NCBI GenBank assembly: GCA_020523885.1
Contig: JAJAPY010000013.1
Location: 1-64,000, forward strand
DNA: 64,000 nucleotides
Direction: 5' to 3'
Source of the DNA: Candidatus Liberimonas magnetica
GTDB taxonomy: Bacteria > Elusimicrobiota > Endomicrobiia > Endomicrobiales > JAFGIL01
The stretch's first letter is position 1, and the number at the start of each line of letters is the position of its first letter. The notes beneath the pieces are model-generated. The model saw only the letters and a list, made by a program, of their open reading frames with translations, made no database searches and had not been told where the DNA came from. The position numbers and the translations under genes were made by a program. Below, in pieces: positions 27,237 through 36,642 of this stretch.

Positions 27237-27923
27237 GTGTTTTTTCCTATTTCCATGGAGTTCAGAAAACTTATGAAATCTGCACCGGGAAAACCGAAGA
27301 AAAAGAGGTTTAACTGGACACTTGACGAAAGCAAGTATCTTTCAACAGAGGAAGTCAAAAAACTCCGGGAAACATGCCTAAAGAGAAGGGATATTGCTGT
27401 TATACGGCATGATTATATTCCCGTGAGAGACTGGTTCATGGTCGAGCTTGGCCTTAATGCCGGGCTTCGTGTTGCTGAAATGGCAAATCTCAAAGTTTCT
27501 GATCTATTCATAGATGAAAACCAGTCTTCTATATCTACTATCGGCAAGGGAAGCAAGAAAAGAGCTGTCTGGATAAGTAAACGCTTCAAAAGAAGCTGTA
27601 TATGGTTTTTAGGCTGGAAGCAGAGAATAGGGCAGAGCATAAGCCCTGATTCCTATTTATTGACTGCGCAGGACAGCAAGAGATTGACTACAAGGGCATT
27701 GCAGAAGGCATTCAAGCGGTGTATGGCAAAGGCAGGGCTGGCAAGCCATTACTCAATACATTGCCTGCGCCACACTTACGGAAGCCATCTCTATGTCTCA
27801 AGCGGTCATGATTTAAGGCTTATCCAGGAACAGCTTGGCCATTCATCTGTAAAGGTAACGGAAGTATATGCAAGTGTAATGGATGTAGATGCAAAAAAAG
27901 CAGTTGAGAGGCTATATAAGTAA
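27237..27923 (+). CDS. Tyrosine recombinase, catalytic domain with short N-terminus
   Basis: A 228-residue integrase-family protein from GTG 27237 (AAAGG about 11 bases upstream); ATG 27255 is an alternative. Catalytic residues are in order: Arg in GLNAGLRVAEMANLK, Lys after STIGKGSKKRAVW, HCLRHTYGSHL (H-x-x-R), LGHSSVKVTEVY (His and the Tyr nucleophile). The usual N-terminal core-binding domain (about 90 residues) is largely missing, with only a basic segment KSAPGKPKKKRFNW before the catalytic domain. It follows the defence island terminator, so it may be a remnant integrase of a nested insertion that brought the island. Confidence 0.85.
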   Translation: MFFPISMEFRKLMKSAPGKPKKKRFNWTLDESKYLSTEEVKKLRETCLKRRDIAVIRHDYIPVRDWFMVELGLNAGLRVAEMANLKVSDLFIDENQSSISTIGKGSKKRAVWISKRFKRSCIWFLGWKQRIGQSISPDSYLLTAQDSKRLTTRALQKAFKRCMAKAGLASHYSIHCLRHTYGSHLYVSSGHDLRLIQEQLGHSSVKVTEVYASVMDVDAKKAVERLYK

Positions 27924-27927
27924 ATAT

Positions 27928-28134
27928 ATGCAAAATGATGAAGAAAAATACAATGAGAGTATAGAAAATATCTTATGCAACAAGGAGTTGGAAACCCTGC
28001 GGGTAAAATTTATCCTGGTGCTATCGGGGCTAACAAAAATAAAGGAGAACAATACCCGAAGGGCAAACATAAGCCTTATTGAAACAATTTTAGATAAGCT
28101 TTACGATATTCTTGTTGCCAAATCTAACAGTTGA
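27928..28134 (+). CDS. Small helical protein after the recombinase
   Basis: A 68-residue protein starting at ATG 27928, just after the recombinase stop. It is helical and charged (NKELETLRVKFILVLSGLTK), without a signal peptide. Probably co-transcribed with the recombinase. Family unknown. Confidence 0.5.
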   Translation: MQNDEEKYNESIENILCNKELETLRVKFILVLSGLTKIKENNTRRANISLIETILDKLYDILVAKSNS

Positions 28135-28160
28135 ATATTTTAATTAAAGGAGGCTATCAG

Positions 28161-30326
28161 ATGACAAAAAAAAATATTGTTTTAAATTTGTTGAGATTTT
28201 CTTTATTGTTATATTTTATTAGTTACCCAATAACTGCCCTTGCCGGATGGCAAACAGTGACGATCGATTCAGGAACAAGCAATTGGGGTGGAAACAACTA
28301 TTCGCTTAAACTCGATTCAAACGGTAATCCGCAAATATCCTATTTTCGCGACGGGTATGTTAAACATGCTAAGTGGAACGGTACAACATGGTCACTCAGT
28401 ACAATAGACTCAACGGGATACTATGGCTCAAAAATATCTATGGATTTGGATTCGAGTAATAATCCACATATAGTTTACACATACACATCAGGAACAACCG
28501 TTTCCTATCTAAAGTATGCCGAATGGACAGGTACTGCGTGGAGCACAAGCACTATAGATTCCCTTGGTTATACAGGTAAAAACGCAAGCATAGAAATTGA
28601 CGCATCTAGTAACCTGAACGTGATTTACAAAAGGACAGACACAGGTGAAATAAAGTATGCCAAGTGGAGCGGTTCCTCATGGACTATTCAGTCAATTGCA
28701 GTTTCAACAACAAGTGCATATATATCGTTTGGTCTGGATAAAAACAATTACCCGAATATATCATATTTTTCTTATCCTAGCGGTGGCTTAAAGAATTTAA
28801 AATGGTCAGGGACAAGCTGGATAACGTTGACAGTTGACACAAATACAAGCGCTGGATACTGTGATTCATTAACGGTTGATTCTAACGGTAACCCACATAT
28901 AGCTTATTATGCATGGCTGGACAAACTAAAATACGCCAAATGGGACAGTACTTCATGGAATACCCAGTTAGTATCATATCCAGGTGGGACAGATGTAAAC
29001 GATATGGAGATAAAAACTGATTCAGCCAATAATCCTCACATAACCTATGTAAACAGAAATGATAGTAATATATACTACGCGAAATGGACAGGTACTTCAT
29101 GGGACATTAAGACTATAGGCAGCATGGGAAGCTATGCTGGCGGCTTTGGCGGGCATCCAAGTATAGCGTTAGATTCGTCTAACAATCCACGCATATGCTA
29201 TATTTATTTCGATACAAACCAATCGCCGATGTACAGCGAAGTAAGGTATGCGAAATATACACCTGATATTTATTATTATATAAAAGGCTATGTCAAAGAT
29301 ATCGGCGGAAACGCGATATCTGGCGTAAATATTGACCTATCAGGTGATAGTGCAGGCAGTTATACCACAACAGCTTCAGGTTACTACGAGTTCCTAAACC
29401 TTCTAAAGGCCGGAAACTATACAATAACACCGTCCAAAACCGATTATTCATTCAGTTCAATAAATAATACTTATGCAAATCTTAGTGCAAACCAAGACAA
29501 CCAGAACTTTACCGGAACTCTTATTACTTATTACATAAAAGGGTATGTTAAAGATACTAATGGTCAAGTCATAAGCGGTGTGACGGTAGCTTTAACCGGT
29601 GATAGTTCACAGCAATACATAACCTCAAGTTCAGGCTATTACGAATTTACAGGGCTATTGTCCGGTTCCTATACCGTTACTCCAACAAAGACAAATTACA
29701 CTTTTTCGCCCGCTTATAATACTTATACGCTCACATCAAACCAGACTAACCAGAGTTTCTCAGGCGACCTTGTGCCGTTAATCTCGGTAAGCGTTTCAAA
29801 CCTTGATTTTGGCGAGCCCAAGGTAGGCGAATCAAAGACGTTATCGTTTACAATAACCAACACAGGCGGCGGAACTTTAAGCGGGACAATAACCAGCGAC
29901 AAAGACTGGCTTACAGTTTCCCCTGCAAGTTTTAGCGCAAGCACAACAACAGTGACCGCTGCCGTAAACACATCCGGACTTACAGGTAAAAATTATACAG
30001 GTATAATAACTATAACATCAAACGGCGGCAATAAAACAGTAACTGTAAGTGTTACACCTACCTGCGTGATAGTATACCCTAACCCGTATAGGATATCCAA
30101 AGGTGCACCGTTAAACTTTTGGGGTACAGGTGTGCCTTTTTGCGAGATAGATATCTATACGCTTACTGGCAATCTTGTCAAAACAATCAGAGAAACAAGC
30201 GGCAATGACAAAGTATCTTGGTCTGCTGAAAATGACAGCAACGAAAAAATAGTTCCTGGGATCTATCTTTACAAAACTAAAAATTTTAGGGAAAACAATA
30301 TCGGCAAATTTACGGTAACAAAATAA
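28161..30326 (+). CDS. Secreted multidomain protein: beta-propeller-like repeats, carboxypeptidase-regulatory-like domains, sorting tail
   Basis: ATG 28161, with AAAGGAGG 10 bases upstream, is preferred over the earlier in-frame start at 28131. The product has 721 residues: signal peptide (about 1-30, ending ALAG); about seven 45-50-residue repeats with NPHI-Y...KYAKWTGTSW, probably one beta-propeller; two carboxypeptidase-regulatory-like domains (IKGYVKDIGGNAISGVNIDL and IKGYVKDTNGQVISGVTVAL); a BACON-like domain with LDFGEPKVGESKTLSFTITN; and a C-terminal domain of FlgD/type IX-sorting type (VYPNPYRISKG, IYTLTGNLVKTI, PGIYLYKTKN). Such tails direct export by type IX-like systems. Probably cell-surface. 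The next gene encodes a PorV-like protein. Confidence 0.85.
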   Translation: MTKKNIVLNLLRFSLLLYFISYPITALAGWQTVTIDSGTSNWGGNNYSLKLDSNGNPQISYFRDGYVKHAKWNGTTWSLSTIDSTGYYGSKISMDLDSSNNPHIVYTYTSGTTVSYLKYAEWTGTAWSTSTIDSLGYTGKNASIEIDASSNLNVIYKRTDTGEIKYAKWSGSSWTIQSIAVSTTSAYISFGLDKNNYPNISYFSYPSGGLKNLKWSGTSWITLTVDTNTSAGYCDSLTVDSNGNPHIAYYAWLDKLKYAKWDSTSWNTQLVSYPGGTDVNDMEIKTDSANNPHITYVNRNDSNIYYAKWTGTSWDIKTIGSMGSYAGGFGGHPSIALDSSNNPRICYIYFDTNQSPMYSEVRYAKYTPDIYYYIKGYVKDIGGNAISGVNIDLSGDSAGSYTTTASGYYEFLNLLKAGNYTITPSKTDYSFSSINNTYANLSANQDNQNFTGTLITYYIKGYVKDTNGQVISGVTVALTGDSSQQYITSSSGYYEFTGLLSGSYTVTPTKTNYTFSPAYNTYTLTSNQTNQSFSGDLVPLISVSVSNLDFGEPKVGESKTLSFTITNTGGGTLSGTITSDKDWLTVSPASFSASTTTVTAAVNTSGLTGKNYTGIITITSNGGNKTVTVSVTPTCVIVYPNPYRISKGAPLNFWGTGVPFCEIDIYTLTGNLVKTIRETSGNDKVSWSAENDSNEKIVPGIYLYKTKNFRENNIGKFTVTK

Positions 30327-30384
30327 AACTGTGTTTCAGTGTAAAAATCGGCATCTTGTTACTGCTGAACAATAAGGAGGCACG

Positions 30385-31323
30385 ATGAAAAATTTTATCT
30401 TGATGACACTTATGTTCTTATGTTTATTATCTTTAGTTGAAAAAAATGTATTTGCAGACAGTTCTGGAAGCGTTGGCGGTGAACTGTTGAAACTAGATTT
30501 AGGCGAACGTGCAATAGGTATGGGCGGCGCATTTTGCGCTGTTTCGGATAATGTTACCGCCATACACTGGAACCCTGCCGGTTTAGCTCAACTGAATCTA
30601 AGAGAAATATCGTTAACTCAATACGATTATGTGTTAGATATGCCTGTCAAATATTTGGGGTTTGCGTATCCTTTAAACAAAAATCACGGTGTTTTAGGTG
30701 TACAGTTTGTACAGCTTACTTCTGACGATATTTATAGGGACGATAATGCTTCTTTACTAGGTAAATTTACGGATGAGAAAACTGCTGTTACATTGAGTTA
30801 CTCGCTTGTTATAAATGATGTGTTGTTATTCGGAATAAATCTGAACACATTATATTCAAGATATGACACATATGAAACAAGCGGCGCGGGTGTTGATATG
30901 GGATTGTTGTACAAAACACCGGTCAAAAATCTTAAACTGGGTGTTGTTGTTAAGAATATTGATGCAAGCATAAAGTTTACAGATGATCTGGAAACAATTC
31001 CTCTCAACCTGACACTCGGGGCATCTTATGCTTTGCTTGACAAAAAACTGATACTTGCGCTTGATACGGACATCTTTAAAGATGCAGGTTCAAAGTTGCA
31101 TCTTGGCTGTGAGTACAACTATGCGCCTGTCAAGAAATGGGATATGCAACTCTCTTTACGGGTCGGGTACCAAAACTCACTTAATTCCGGAAACAGTGCT
31201 CTGATGTCAGGTGTAAATACCGGGTTTGGTATAAGATACAAGAACTACAGTATTGACTATGTTTCGTTACCATATAATGATTTTGGTACAGTTGCAAGAA
31301 CATCTTTAAGCGTAAGATTTTAA
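30385..31323 (+). CDS. PorV/PorQ-family outer-membrane protein
   Basis: A 312-residue protein with a signal peptide (ends VFAD) and the family opening LLKLDLGERAIGMGGAFCAV followed by NVTAIHWNPAGLAQL, diagnostic of the PorV/UPF0164 group. It has beta-barrel strands and a C-terminal Phe (SLSVRF). PorV-type proteins serve as shuttles or receptors of type IX secretion substrates. Good ribosome-binding site (AAGGAGG). It follows the secreted sorting-tail protein by 58 bp, so the pair forms a substrate plus carrier unit. Confidence 0.88.
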   Translation: MKNFILMTLMFLCLLSLVEKNVFADSSGSVGGELLKLDLGERAIGMGGAFCAVSDNVTAIHWNPAGLAQLNLREISLTQYDYVLDMPVKYLGFAYPLNKNHGVLGVQFVQLTSDDIYRDDNASLLGKFTDEKTAVTLSYSLVINDVLLFGINLNTLYSRYDTYETSGAGVDMGLLYKTPVKNLKLGVVVKNIDASIKFTDDLETIPLNLTLGASYALLDKKLILALDTDIFKDAGSKLHLGCEYNYAPVKKWDMQLSLRVGYQNSLNSGNSALMSGVNTGFGIRYKNYSIDYVSLPYNDFGTVARTSLSVRF

Positions 31324-31415
31324 CGTTGGGTACGATAATAACTTTCAAAGGAAGAATATAGCCAGAAGAAAAAGCAGGTATTAGATAATATAAAATAAAC
31401 ACAATCATTTATTTC

Positions 31416-31468
31416 AGGGGCAACGGTAAGTCTGACCCCCAAAGATGAGCCGTTGCCTCTTTCTTTTT
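31416..31468 (+). terminator. Terminator after the PorV-like gene
   Basis: AGGGGCAACGG (31416-31426) pairs with CCGTTGCCTCT (31450-31460), one mismatch, then TTCTTTTT. It marks the end of the secreted-cargo transcript. Confidence 0.85.
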
Positions 31469-31507
31469 AGTAAAACTTATAAATCAGGCATCTGTGTGAT
31501 TGTCATA

Positions 31508-32152
31508 ATGGCAGAAGACTTAGAGAATGATAAGTGGGTTGATATTAAAATATCATTAAGTGCCCTTTCTTCGGGTATAATAAAGGCAAAGAAGCAGCTT
31601 GAAGAATATTCAAAGGAACTCGGCTGGGAAATAGAAACAGCCAAAAAGGGTGTTGTAGACGTTGATGGTGAACGGTGGTATGAAATTACAGTTGCACCTA
31701 AAGGTGGTAAAATAAGCCCGGAGGATTTAAGAGAACGAAGCGATTTAATTAAGGGGTTTGCCGGAGCTATATTGAGAGATACAATCTGCCAGGGTAATGA
31801 AGAGAGATGGCAGAAAAATAACATTAACACATGGGGTTTTACGACTATAGATAAGAAACTATGTCTAAACATATCATTTTATACTATACTTTCCATTGTC
31901 CTTGATTTAAAGAAAGCGATAAAGCTTGACCATGAAAGCCCTAATCTATTCGAAAAAGCATTTGAAATATCTTTGAAAGAATGGTATCTCGAAAACGTGA
32001 AGAAAATCAATGGTCTTTTCGTTTCTGGTGAGGATAAATCTAATGCAGAGCGCTTAACTGTTATTTTAGAAGAAAATGGAATGCCTAAAATTCATTTTGT
32101 GAAAAAAGGATTTACACGGAAGCTCGTAGATTTTCTTTTTTGTGACGATTAA
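31508..32152 (+). CDS. Protein of unknown function
   Basis: A 214-residue protein. I choose ATG 31508 because the longer frame's start (31445) lies inside the terminator stem. It has no signal peptide; the N-terminal helix (SALSSGIIKAKKQLEEYSKE) is amphipathic. The central WYEITVAPKGGKISPEDLRE and the C-terminus are mixed alpha/beta. Not recognised. It is the first gene right of the cargo and may be backbone or cargo. Confidence 0.5.
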   Translation: MAEDLENDKWVDIKISLSALSSGIIKAKKQLEEYSKELGWEIETAKKGVVDVDGERWYEITVAPKGGKISPEDLRERSDLIKGFAGAILRDTICQGNEERWQKNNINTWGFTTIDKKLCLNISFYTILSIVLDLKKAIKLDHESPNLFEKAFEISLKEWYLENVKKINGLFVSGEDKSNAERLTVILEENGMPKIHFVKKGFTRKLVDFLFCDD

Positions 32153-32276
32153 TATTTTAAATTCATAAATATGTTTCTTTCAGTGCAATATTATAAGTTA
32201 AGCGAGTGATTAGGATTTTTACCTTTGTCTGTTATTTAACAAAAATATCATTATTTTTTCGTAAATAGTAGCCTGT

Positions 32277-32297
32277 CTTTTAGGACAATCCTATTAA
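32277..32297 (+). promoter_or_regulatory. TTAGGACA motif 1, upstream of the winged-helix gene
   Basis: CTTTTAGGACAATCCTATTAA ends about 24 bases before ATG 32321. Same motif as at 37237, 37576, 34571 (minus) and 37196 (minus). Confidence 0.6.
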
Positions 32298-32320
32298 AAA
32301 GCATATTTTGCAGTATCTAT

Positions 32321-32896
32321 ATGCGAAAAGAGGTGACGGCAAATTATGAGTGGGTGGCTGAAAGTGCTAGGCGAAAAGCCATTCTATTGAGTTTTAACAG
32401 GCCAATGATTAAATCTGAGATTGAGGAAAAGGTTTCTTCTTTTATTGGTATCAAAGGCAGGGCAAGCGTTAAGCTGAAAGAATTTATTGACAGAGGACTG
32501 ATAGTATTCTCAAATCAGGCAGTAAGAGAAGGCAGGATTTACAGCTTATCCGAAACCGGCAGGGGAATTGCCCTTGAGGTTGCGGAATCAGGCAATTTTC
32601 ATTGGCAGTATTCCGAGCCGGTGCTTGACTGGCGATTATATGGCAGTATTGTTTGCGGTAGGCGAAAGAGAAAAATATTGCATGATATAGTAGAGAAAGG
32701 GCGCATTACTACGATTTTAAAACACTATCATATAAAAGCTGAACTCTTGCGGGATACCCCCCGTAGTTATAGATACAAAATTCTTAATGACTTCCTGAAA
32801 TCAGGGGTTGTGCAGAAGATTATTGAAAAAGGAGTGCCTGTATATGTGCCGACTGAGAAGGCCAGGGAGTTATATTCACTTATTTTTGCGAATTAG
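32321..32896 (+). CDS. Winged-helix DNA-binding protein
   Basis: A 191-residue basic protein with a wHTH: RKAILLSFNRPMIKSEIEEK, GIKGRASVKLKEFIDRGLIV and a wing at GRIYSLSETGRGIALEV (about 15-85). A second wHTH-like repeat may be present in the C-terminal half (RKRKILHDIVEKGRITTILK and YKILNDFLKSGVVQKIIEKG), so it may be a tandem wHTH. Archaeal-style regulators look like this. It is preceded by the TTAGGACA motif, so it may be autoregulated. It converges on the tyrosine recombinase at 32893 with a 4-base overlap. Confidence 0.7.
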   Translation: MRKEVTANYEWVAESARRKAILLSFNRPMIKSEIEEKVSSFIGIKGRASVKLKEFIDRGLIVFSNQAVREGRIYSLSETGRGIALEVAESGNFHWQYSEPVLDWRLYGSIVCGRRKRKILHDIVEKGRITTILKHYHIKAELLRDTPRSYRYKILNDFLKSGVVQKIIEKGVPVYVPTEKARELYSLIFAN

Positions 32897-34122
32897 CTTT
32901 GATTCTTCTTTTTTATATTTATCTTGGTTGATTCTATTTTTTCGTTCATTTTTGCCCATTTCTTTTTTAGCTCTATTCCTTTAGCAGGATCGTTCATTCG
33001 CACCCCTTGTTTATCTAGTTCTATTAACATAGTCTTAATAAAATCTAAAGAAATGTCCTGAAAATCCTTTAGGTTATTGAACTGGTCAGTTAGGCTATTT
33101 ACTTTTTCTTCCAATTCAGTCTTTTTATCAGGGGGCAGTTCTTCAGTCTGGTAGATTTGGTTTTTTAAAATCGCTTTCAAGGTTTCTTCATCTAAGTGTT
33201 CATAGGCCTGGCTCATGTCCTTAGAGTGACCCATGAAGTCAGCAGCCGTGTCCTTGCTTATCTTACCTTCACGTGCCAGCTTGTATAACATCGTGGCTCT
33301 GCTATGTCTCAGGAGATAGTTCCACATATTACGTCCAACCTTATCAGACAGCCCACGCATCCACAAGCTAATAGTAGATTTATCGATTGGTTTGTTTATA
33401 TCCCCCTTACTATGGAAAACATAAACACCAATAGTTCCAAGCCTTTCTTGTTCTTGTTTTAACAGATGCAAATAGCCAGTAGCTTTCTTTACAAACACAG
33501 GCCGAGACCTTTTTGTCTTTGTGGCATAAATATTAACCTCTGAAATGTCTCCATCTATGCTCAGCTTTAAGTCTGCCCACTTCAACAGCCTTGTCTCAAT
33601 GGTCCTTAGTCCAGCTTCAAATTGAACCAAGAAGAATGTCTTATAGAATAGCCTACTTTCATGTTTTAGAATATTCTCAATATCTATTTCGGTAAGCATA
33701 TCTGCGGAAGACATCTTATTTTTATTAGCAGGTTTTGAGATTAGCCTGATATCTTCTAAGTTATTGAATCGAGCTGACCAATCCTTAAAATGCCATTTAA
33801 GAAAATTTCTTAAGTTTATCTTAATGTTATTGCGCGCATAATCACCCATATAGGAATTGTTAAGCAAAACCAGGAAGTTAATAATGTCATTTAAGGTTAG
33901 TTTTGAAAAAGGCTTTTCTGTAACATATCGGATATGTAATACATAGCGCTTGATGTCTGCCAAAGTCTCGGCAGTCATAGAACCATACTTGGCTCTAGCC
34001 GTTCTATATTTTAAATACTGGCTAATAATATCCTGCTCTTTCTTAGGTAGGGAATTATAAAAGAATTCAATCGGCGAGCCCCCTTGTCTGCCTTTCTCGA
34101 ACTTCGGATAATTATTTAGCAT
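32893..34122 (-). CDS. Tyrosine recombinase/integrase (full length)
   Basis: A 409-residue Xer/integrase-type protein. The N-terminal SAM-like binding domain is at about 30-130. The catalytic part holds EAGLRTIETRLLKWADL (Arg), a Lys in TKTKRSRPVFVKK, LLRHSRATMLY (H-x-x-R) and FMGHSKDMSQAYEHLDEE (His and Tyr). The remainder is a coiled-coil tail (PPDKKTELEEKVNSLTDQFN). The sequence style resembles integrases common in archaea and candidate phyla. It may resolve element multimers or handle internal cassettes, since the chromosomal borders fit the serine recombinase instead. Convergent with the winged-helix gene. Confidence 0.88.
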   Translation of the reverse strand: MLNNYPKFEKGRQGGSPIEFFYNSLPKKEQDIISQYLKYRTARAKYGSMTAETLADIKRYVLHIRYVTEKPFSKLTLNDIINFLVLLNNSYMGDYARNNIKINLRNFLKWHFKDWSARFNNLEDIRLISKPANKNKMSSADMLTEIDIENILKHESRLFYKTFFLVQFEAGLRTIETRLLKWADLKLSIDGDISEVNIYATKTKRSRPVFVKKATGYLHLLKQEQERLGTIGVYVFHSKGDINKPIDKSTISLWMRGLSDKVGRNMWNYLLRHSRATMLYKLAREGKISKDTAADFMGHSKDMSQAYEHLDEETLKAILKNQIYQTEELPPDKKTELEEKVNSLTDQFNNLKDFQDISLDFIKTMLIELDKQGVRMNDPAKGIELKKKWAKMNEKIESTKINIKKKNQS

Positions 34123-34366
34123 ATAAGAAGCTATCTATTGAACCTTATAAACGTTTGGAAAAGGCTGTCCATTGTGCTACGCCGGGTAATACTTCCCAAA
34201 CATTGTTAATGGTTAGGAATTGCCTATAAGACCTTAAGCTTAAGACTTTCATATACAGAATCTATCCTTTAAAAATCTTGTTCATAAAATAATATTATAC
34301 AGGCATTTTTACAAACGGAGCATTGTCTAATTCATTCATGAATATCTCTGGTTACAGTATTGCATT

Positions 34367-34540
34367 TTAGTAATAACCCGAATGTTTGTCATACCCGCCG
34401 GTATAGTAGTCCTTGTGGGATTCTACTATGTGGTTGAAAGCAAGCTCTATGTCTTTCAATGTATTTCTTATAGACTCAACATTGCTGCTCATTCGTAGTA
34501 TTGCCTTTTCGCATTTCTTTTCAAGATTTTCGTTTGCCAT
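34367..34540 (-). CDS. 57-residue helical protein
   Basis: A short frame from ATG 34538-34540 on the minus strand: MANENLEKKCEKAILRMSSN and on to a Tyr/Gly-rich tail DYYTGGYDKHSGYY. It is preceded, about 30 bases upstream, by the TTAGGACA motif on the same strand (34571-34590), as are other backbone genes, which supports its being real. Function unknown. The 225 bp between it and 34141 hold no gene I can support. Confidence 0.5.
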   Translation of the reverse strand: MANENLEKKCEKAILRMSSNVESIRNTLKDIELAFNHIVESHKDYYTGGYDKHSGYY

Positions 34541-34570
34541 TTGTTATTTTGTGGTGAATACAGTTTTCTT

Positions 34571-34590
34571 TATATTCGTTGTCCTAAAAC
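34571..34590 (-). promoter_or_regulatory. TTAGGACA motif 2, upstream of the 57-residue gene
   Basis: Minus strand reads GTTTTAGGACAACGAATATA. The core TTTTAGGACA matches the other four copies. Confidence 0.55.
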
Positions 34591-34608
34591 TCGGGCTTGG
34601 CAGAGTGG

Positions 34609-36642
34609 CTACGCATAATTGCCGACGCTGGTGGCTATCACTTTTTTTGTGTTAATTATGCCTGCCTTTTTAAGCTCTTCCTTGATTTTGAGTTCTGTGG
34701 CTTCGTTTGTGGCGACAGAAATTACGCAGGTGCAGTTGTGTTTCAGGCACTTCATTACATTGTAAACTGCTCTCCTGGGTTCTGTCTCAATTTCTATGGC
34801 AATATTCTCATTCTGTTTTTCTATGATTATATCGGCATTTCCATTTACGGGTTCTTCAATCTTAACCTTGTATCCTTGTTTTGAATAGTATTCGGCTATT
34901 TTGTTTTTCCAGTAGCGATGTTCTATGCCTTCGTTTGAGAATTTAGCATCATATCCTGTTTCATTCAGGTGTGCTATTCCCTTGTTTGTGAGCTGTAATG
35001 CCTTAATCATTCCTTTTGCAGTTGTTATCTTTCCTGATTCTACCAGACCCTTTTCAATCAGCCTATCCTTTGTCTTGTTTCCTTCCCTTACATTCAATTC
35101 AAGCCGGTTGTATCTTTCAATTATGTTAGAAGTCGGCATTTCATACACATCTGCCAGGAATTTATTGTAAACAAGGGGTATTTCAATTTTTTGCGAAACA
35201 GGGGGTATAGTATCATGACATGGTGAAATACCCTCAAATTCGCTGAAATTCTTGTTTACAGGGCTGGTAGAGGCGAAATGCCCCTTCATTCTTTCTTTAA
35301 TTATTTCATCTGTTATTACCCCTTTTTGGATAGGAACCAATGGGAATTTTACATGGCAGGGATCAATCCTGTTTTTTATTTTTAGTATTCCTTCGCCGAC
35401 TTTCAGCTTATCAAGATAGATTTCCTGCCCGTTTTCAAGGAACAATGATTTCTTTGAAGCGTAAATGTCATCGCCGTGCTGCAAGCCTAAAGTAATCTGT
35501 GTGTGGCAGTTGCCGAGAATGTATATAGGCAGAAGGCTTGTATGCTGTGTTATGCTTACCAATCCTTCCCCGAATCCTCTTATCTCTCGATATACGTTTT
35601 CCAATGAACTTAAAGATTCCATTTCTATTTTGTTTTTAGGGAAAAGATTATGAATTTCCTCAATGAACAGGACGTGCCTTAATTTATCGCTTTCTCTTTG
35701 CGAGAGCCTGTATAAGTGGATCCATCTCAAAATTATTTCAGTAAAGAAAGTTCTCAAGGGTTTTGGCATTTCCTGGTCAAGTTCTATTATGACGGGTTTT
35801 TCAAGTAACTCTTCAAGCTTTATAGGATGCCTTACATTAAAGCATACTGCATGAGGCCCGAAGGTGAAGCTCTTTAATACCCTTGCTGTGGACTGCTTCC
35901 AGAGCAGCTCTCTTGCGAAAGCATTTGTCTTTTCAAGTTCCTTCAAGCCGTCAAAGAAGTTAGGGTATTTGTCGCCCTGTCCTATGGTAAAACCTGCTTC
36001 TTTGAATTTCTTTTCATAAATCTTCATGAAGAAGTCTGCGACTCCCATACCGGCAAGGTGCGATCTTTCAAGGGCTTCTGTTATTATTGCAAGCCATGTT
36101 TTCCAATGAACATTTGGCGGCGGCCTGAAAGGGTTCCAGTAAAAAGGCGCTGTCATTCTTCCTACTGTGAATACTTGTACATCCTTTAATTCAGGAAATT
36201 TGTCTGAAAGACTTAACAAATTACGGTAGCTTCTTTTCCAGTCAATTACTATAAAGGGGGTTTTGTTCTTTAGCAGGTTAAGGGCGAGAATCATGGCCAG
36301 ATTTGTCTTACCCTCGCCTGTTATTGAGAATATGCCTATCTGTTTTACAAAGTCCTGCTCATTTAGTCCAACCGGACAGACTTCTTTTCCGTTATACAAG
36401 ACGTTCCCGATGGGGAATGTTCCCTTTGCAGATTCTTTGTCAGGCGGAACAAGTAGAATGTTTTCCTTTCCAATGTCTGTTTGCAGATGCTTGAAATATA
36501 GAACCTGAAATATTTCCTCAAGCTCTTTTCTATCTTTCCAGCCACTCGTGAGGTAAGTTTTCCATAAAATGTCTGCTTTCCAGCCTAGTACGGGCTTGAG
36601 CCTCTTGCAAATCTCTTCCGGTGTGAGGTTATTGTTATTCAT
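34609..36642 (-). CDS. HerA-like ATPase fused to a winged helix and PD-(D/E)XK-like nuclease (paralogue A)
   Basis: A 677-residue protein. The P-loop is FSITGEGKTNLA at about residue 110 (Ser in place of the usual first Gly/Ala), and Walker B is HVLFIEEIHNLF at about 350. The arrangement is that of HerA/VirB4-like hexameric DNA translocases. Around residues 505-570 lies a winged helix (ERYNRLELNVREGNKTKDRL). The last 100 residues have HRYWKNKIAEYYSKQGYKVK then GNADIIIEKQNENIAIEIET, a D...E-x-E pattern typical of PD-(D/E)XK nucleases. The start overlaps the upstream gene by 8 bases (ATGNNTAA). A paralogue lies at 52918. Possible roles: DNA transfer motor or HerA-type antiphage nuclease. Confidence 0.8.
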   Translation of the reverse strand: MNNNNLTPEEICKRLKPVLGWKADILWKTYLTSGWKDRKELEEIFQVLYFKHLQTDIGKENILLVPPDKESAKGTFPIGNVLYNGKEVCPVGLNEQDFVKQIGIFSITGEGKTNLAMILALNLLKNKTPFIVIDWKRSYRNLLSLSDKFPELKDVQVFTVGRMTAPFYWNPFRPPPNVHWKTWLAIITEALERSHLAGMGVADFFMKIYEKKFKEAGFTIGQGDKYPNFFDGLKELEKTNAFARELLWKQSTARVLKSFTFGPHAVCFNVRHPIKLEELLEKPVIIELDQEMPKPLRTFFTEIILRWIHLYRLSQRESDKLRHVLFIEEIHNLFPKNKIEMESLSSLENVYREIRGFGEGLVSITQHTSLLPIYILGNCHTQITLGLQHGDDIYASKKSLFLENGQEIYLDKLKVGEGILKIKNRIDPCHVKFPLVPIQKGVITDEIIKERMKGHFASTSPVNKNFSEFEGISPCHDTIPPVSQKIEIPLVYNKFLADVYEMPTSNIIERYNRLELNVREGNKTKDRLIEKGLVESGKITTAKGMIKALQLTNKGIAHLNETGYDAKFSNEGIEHRYWKNKIAEYYSKQGYKVKIEEPVNGNADIIIEKQNENIAIEIETEPRRAVYNVMKCLKHNCTCVISVATNEATELKIKEELKKAGIINTKKVIATSVGNYA

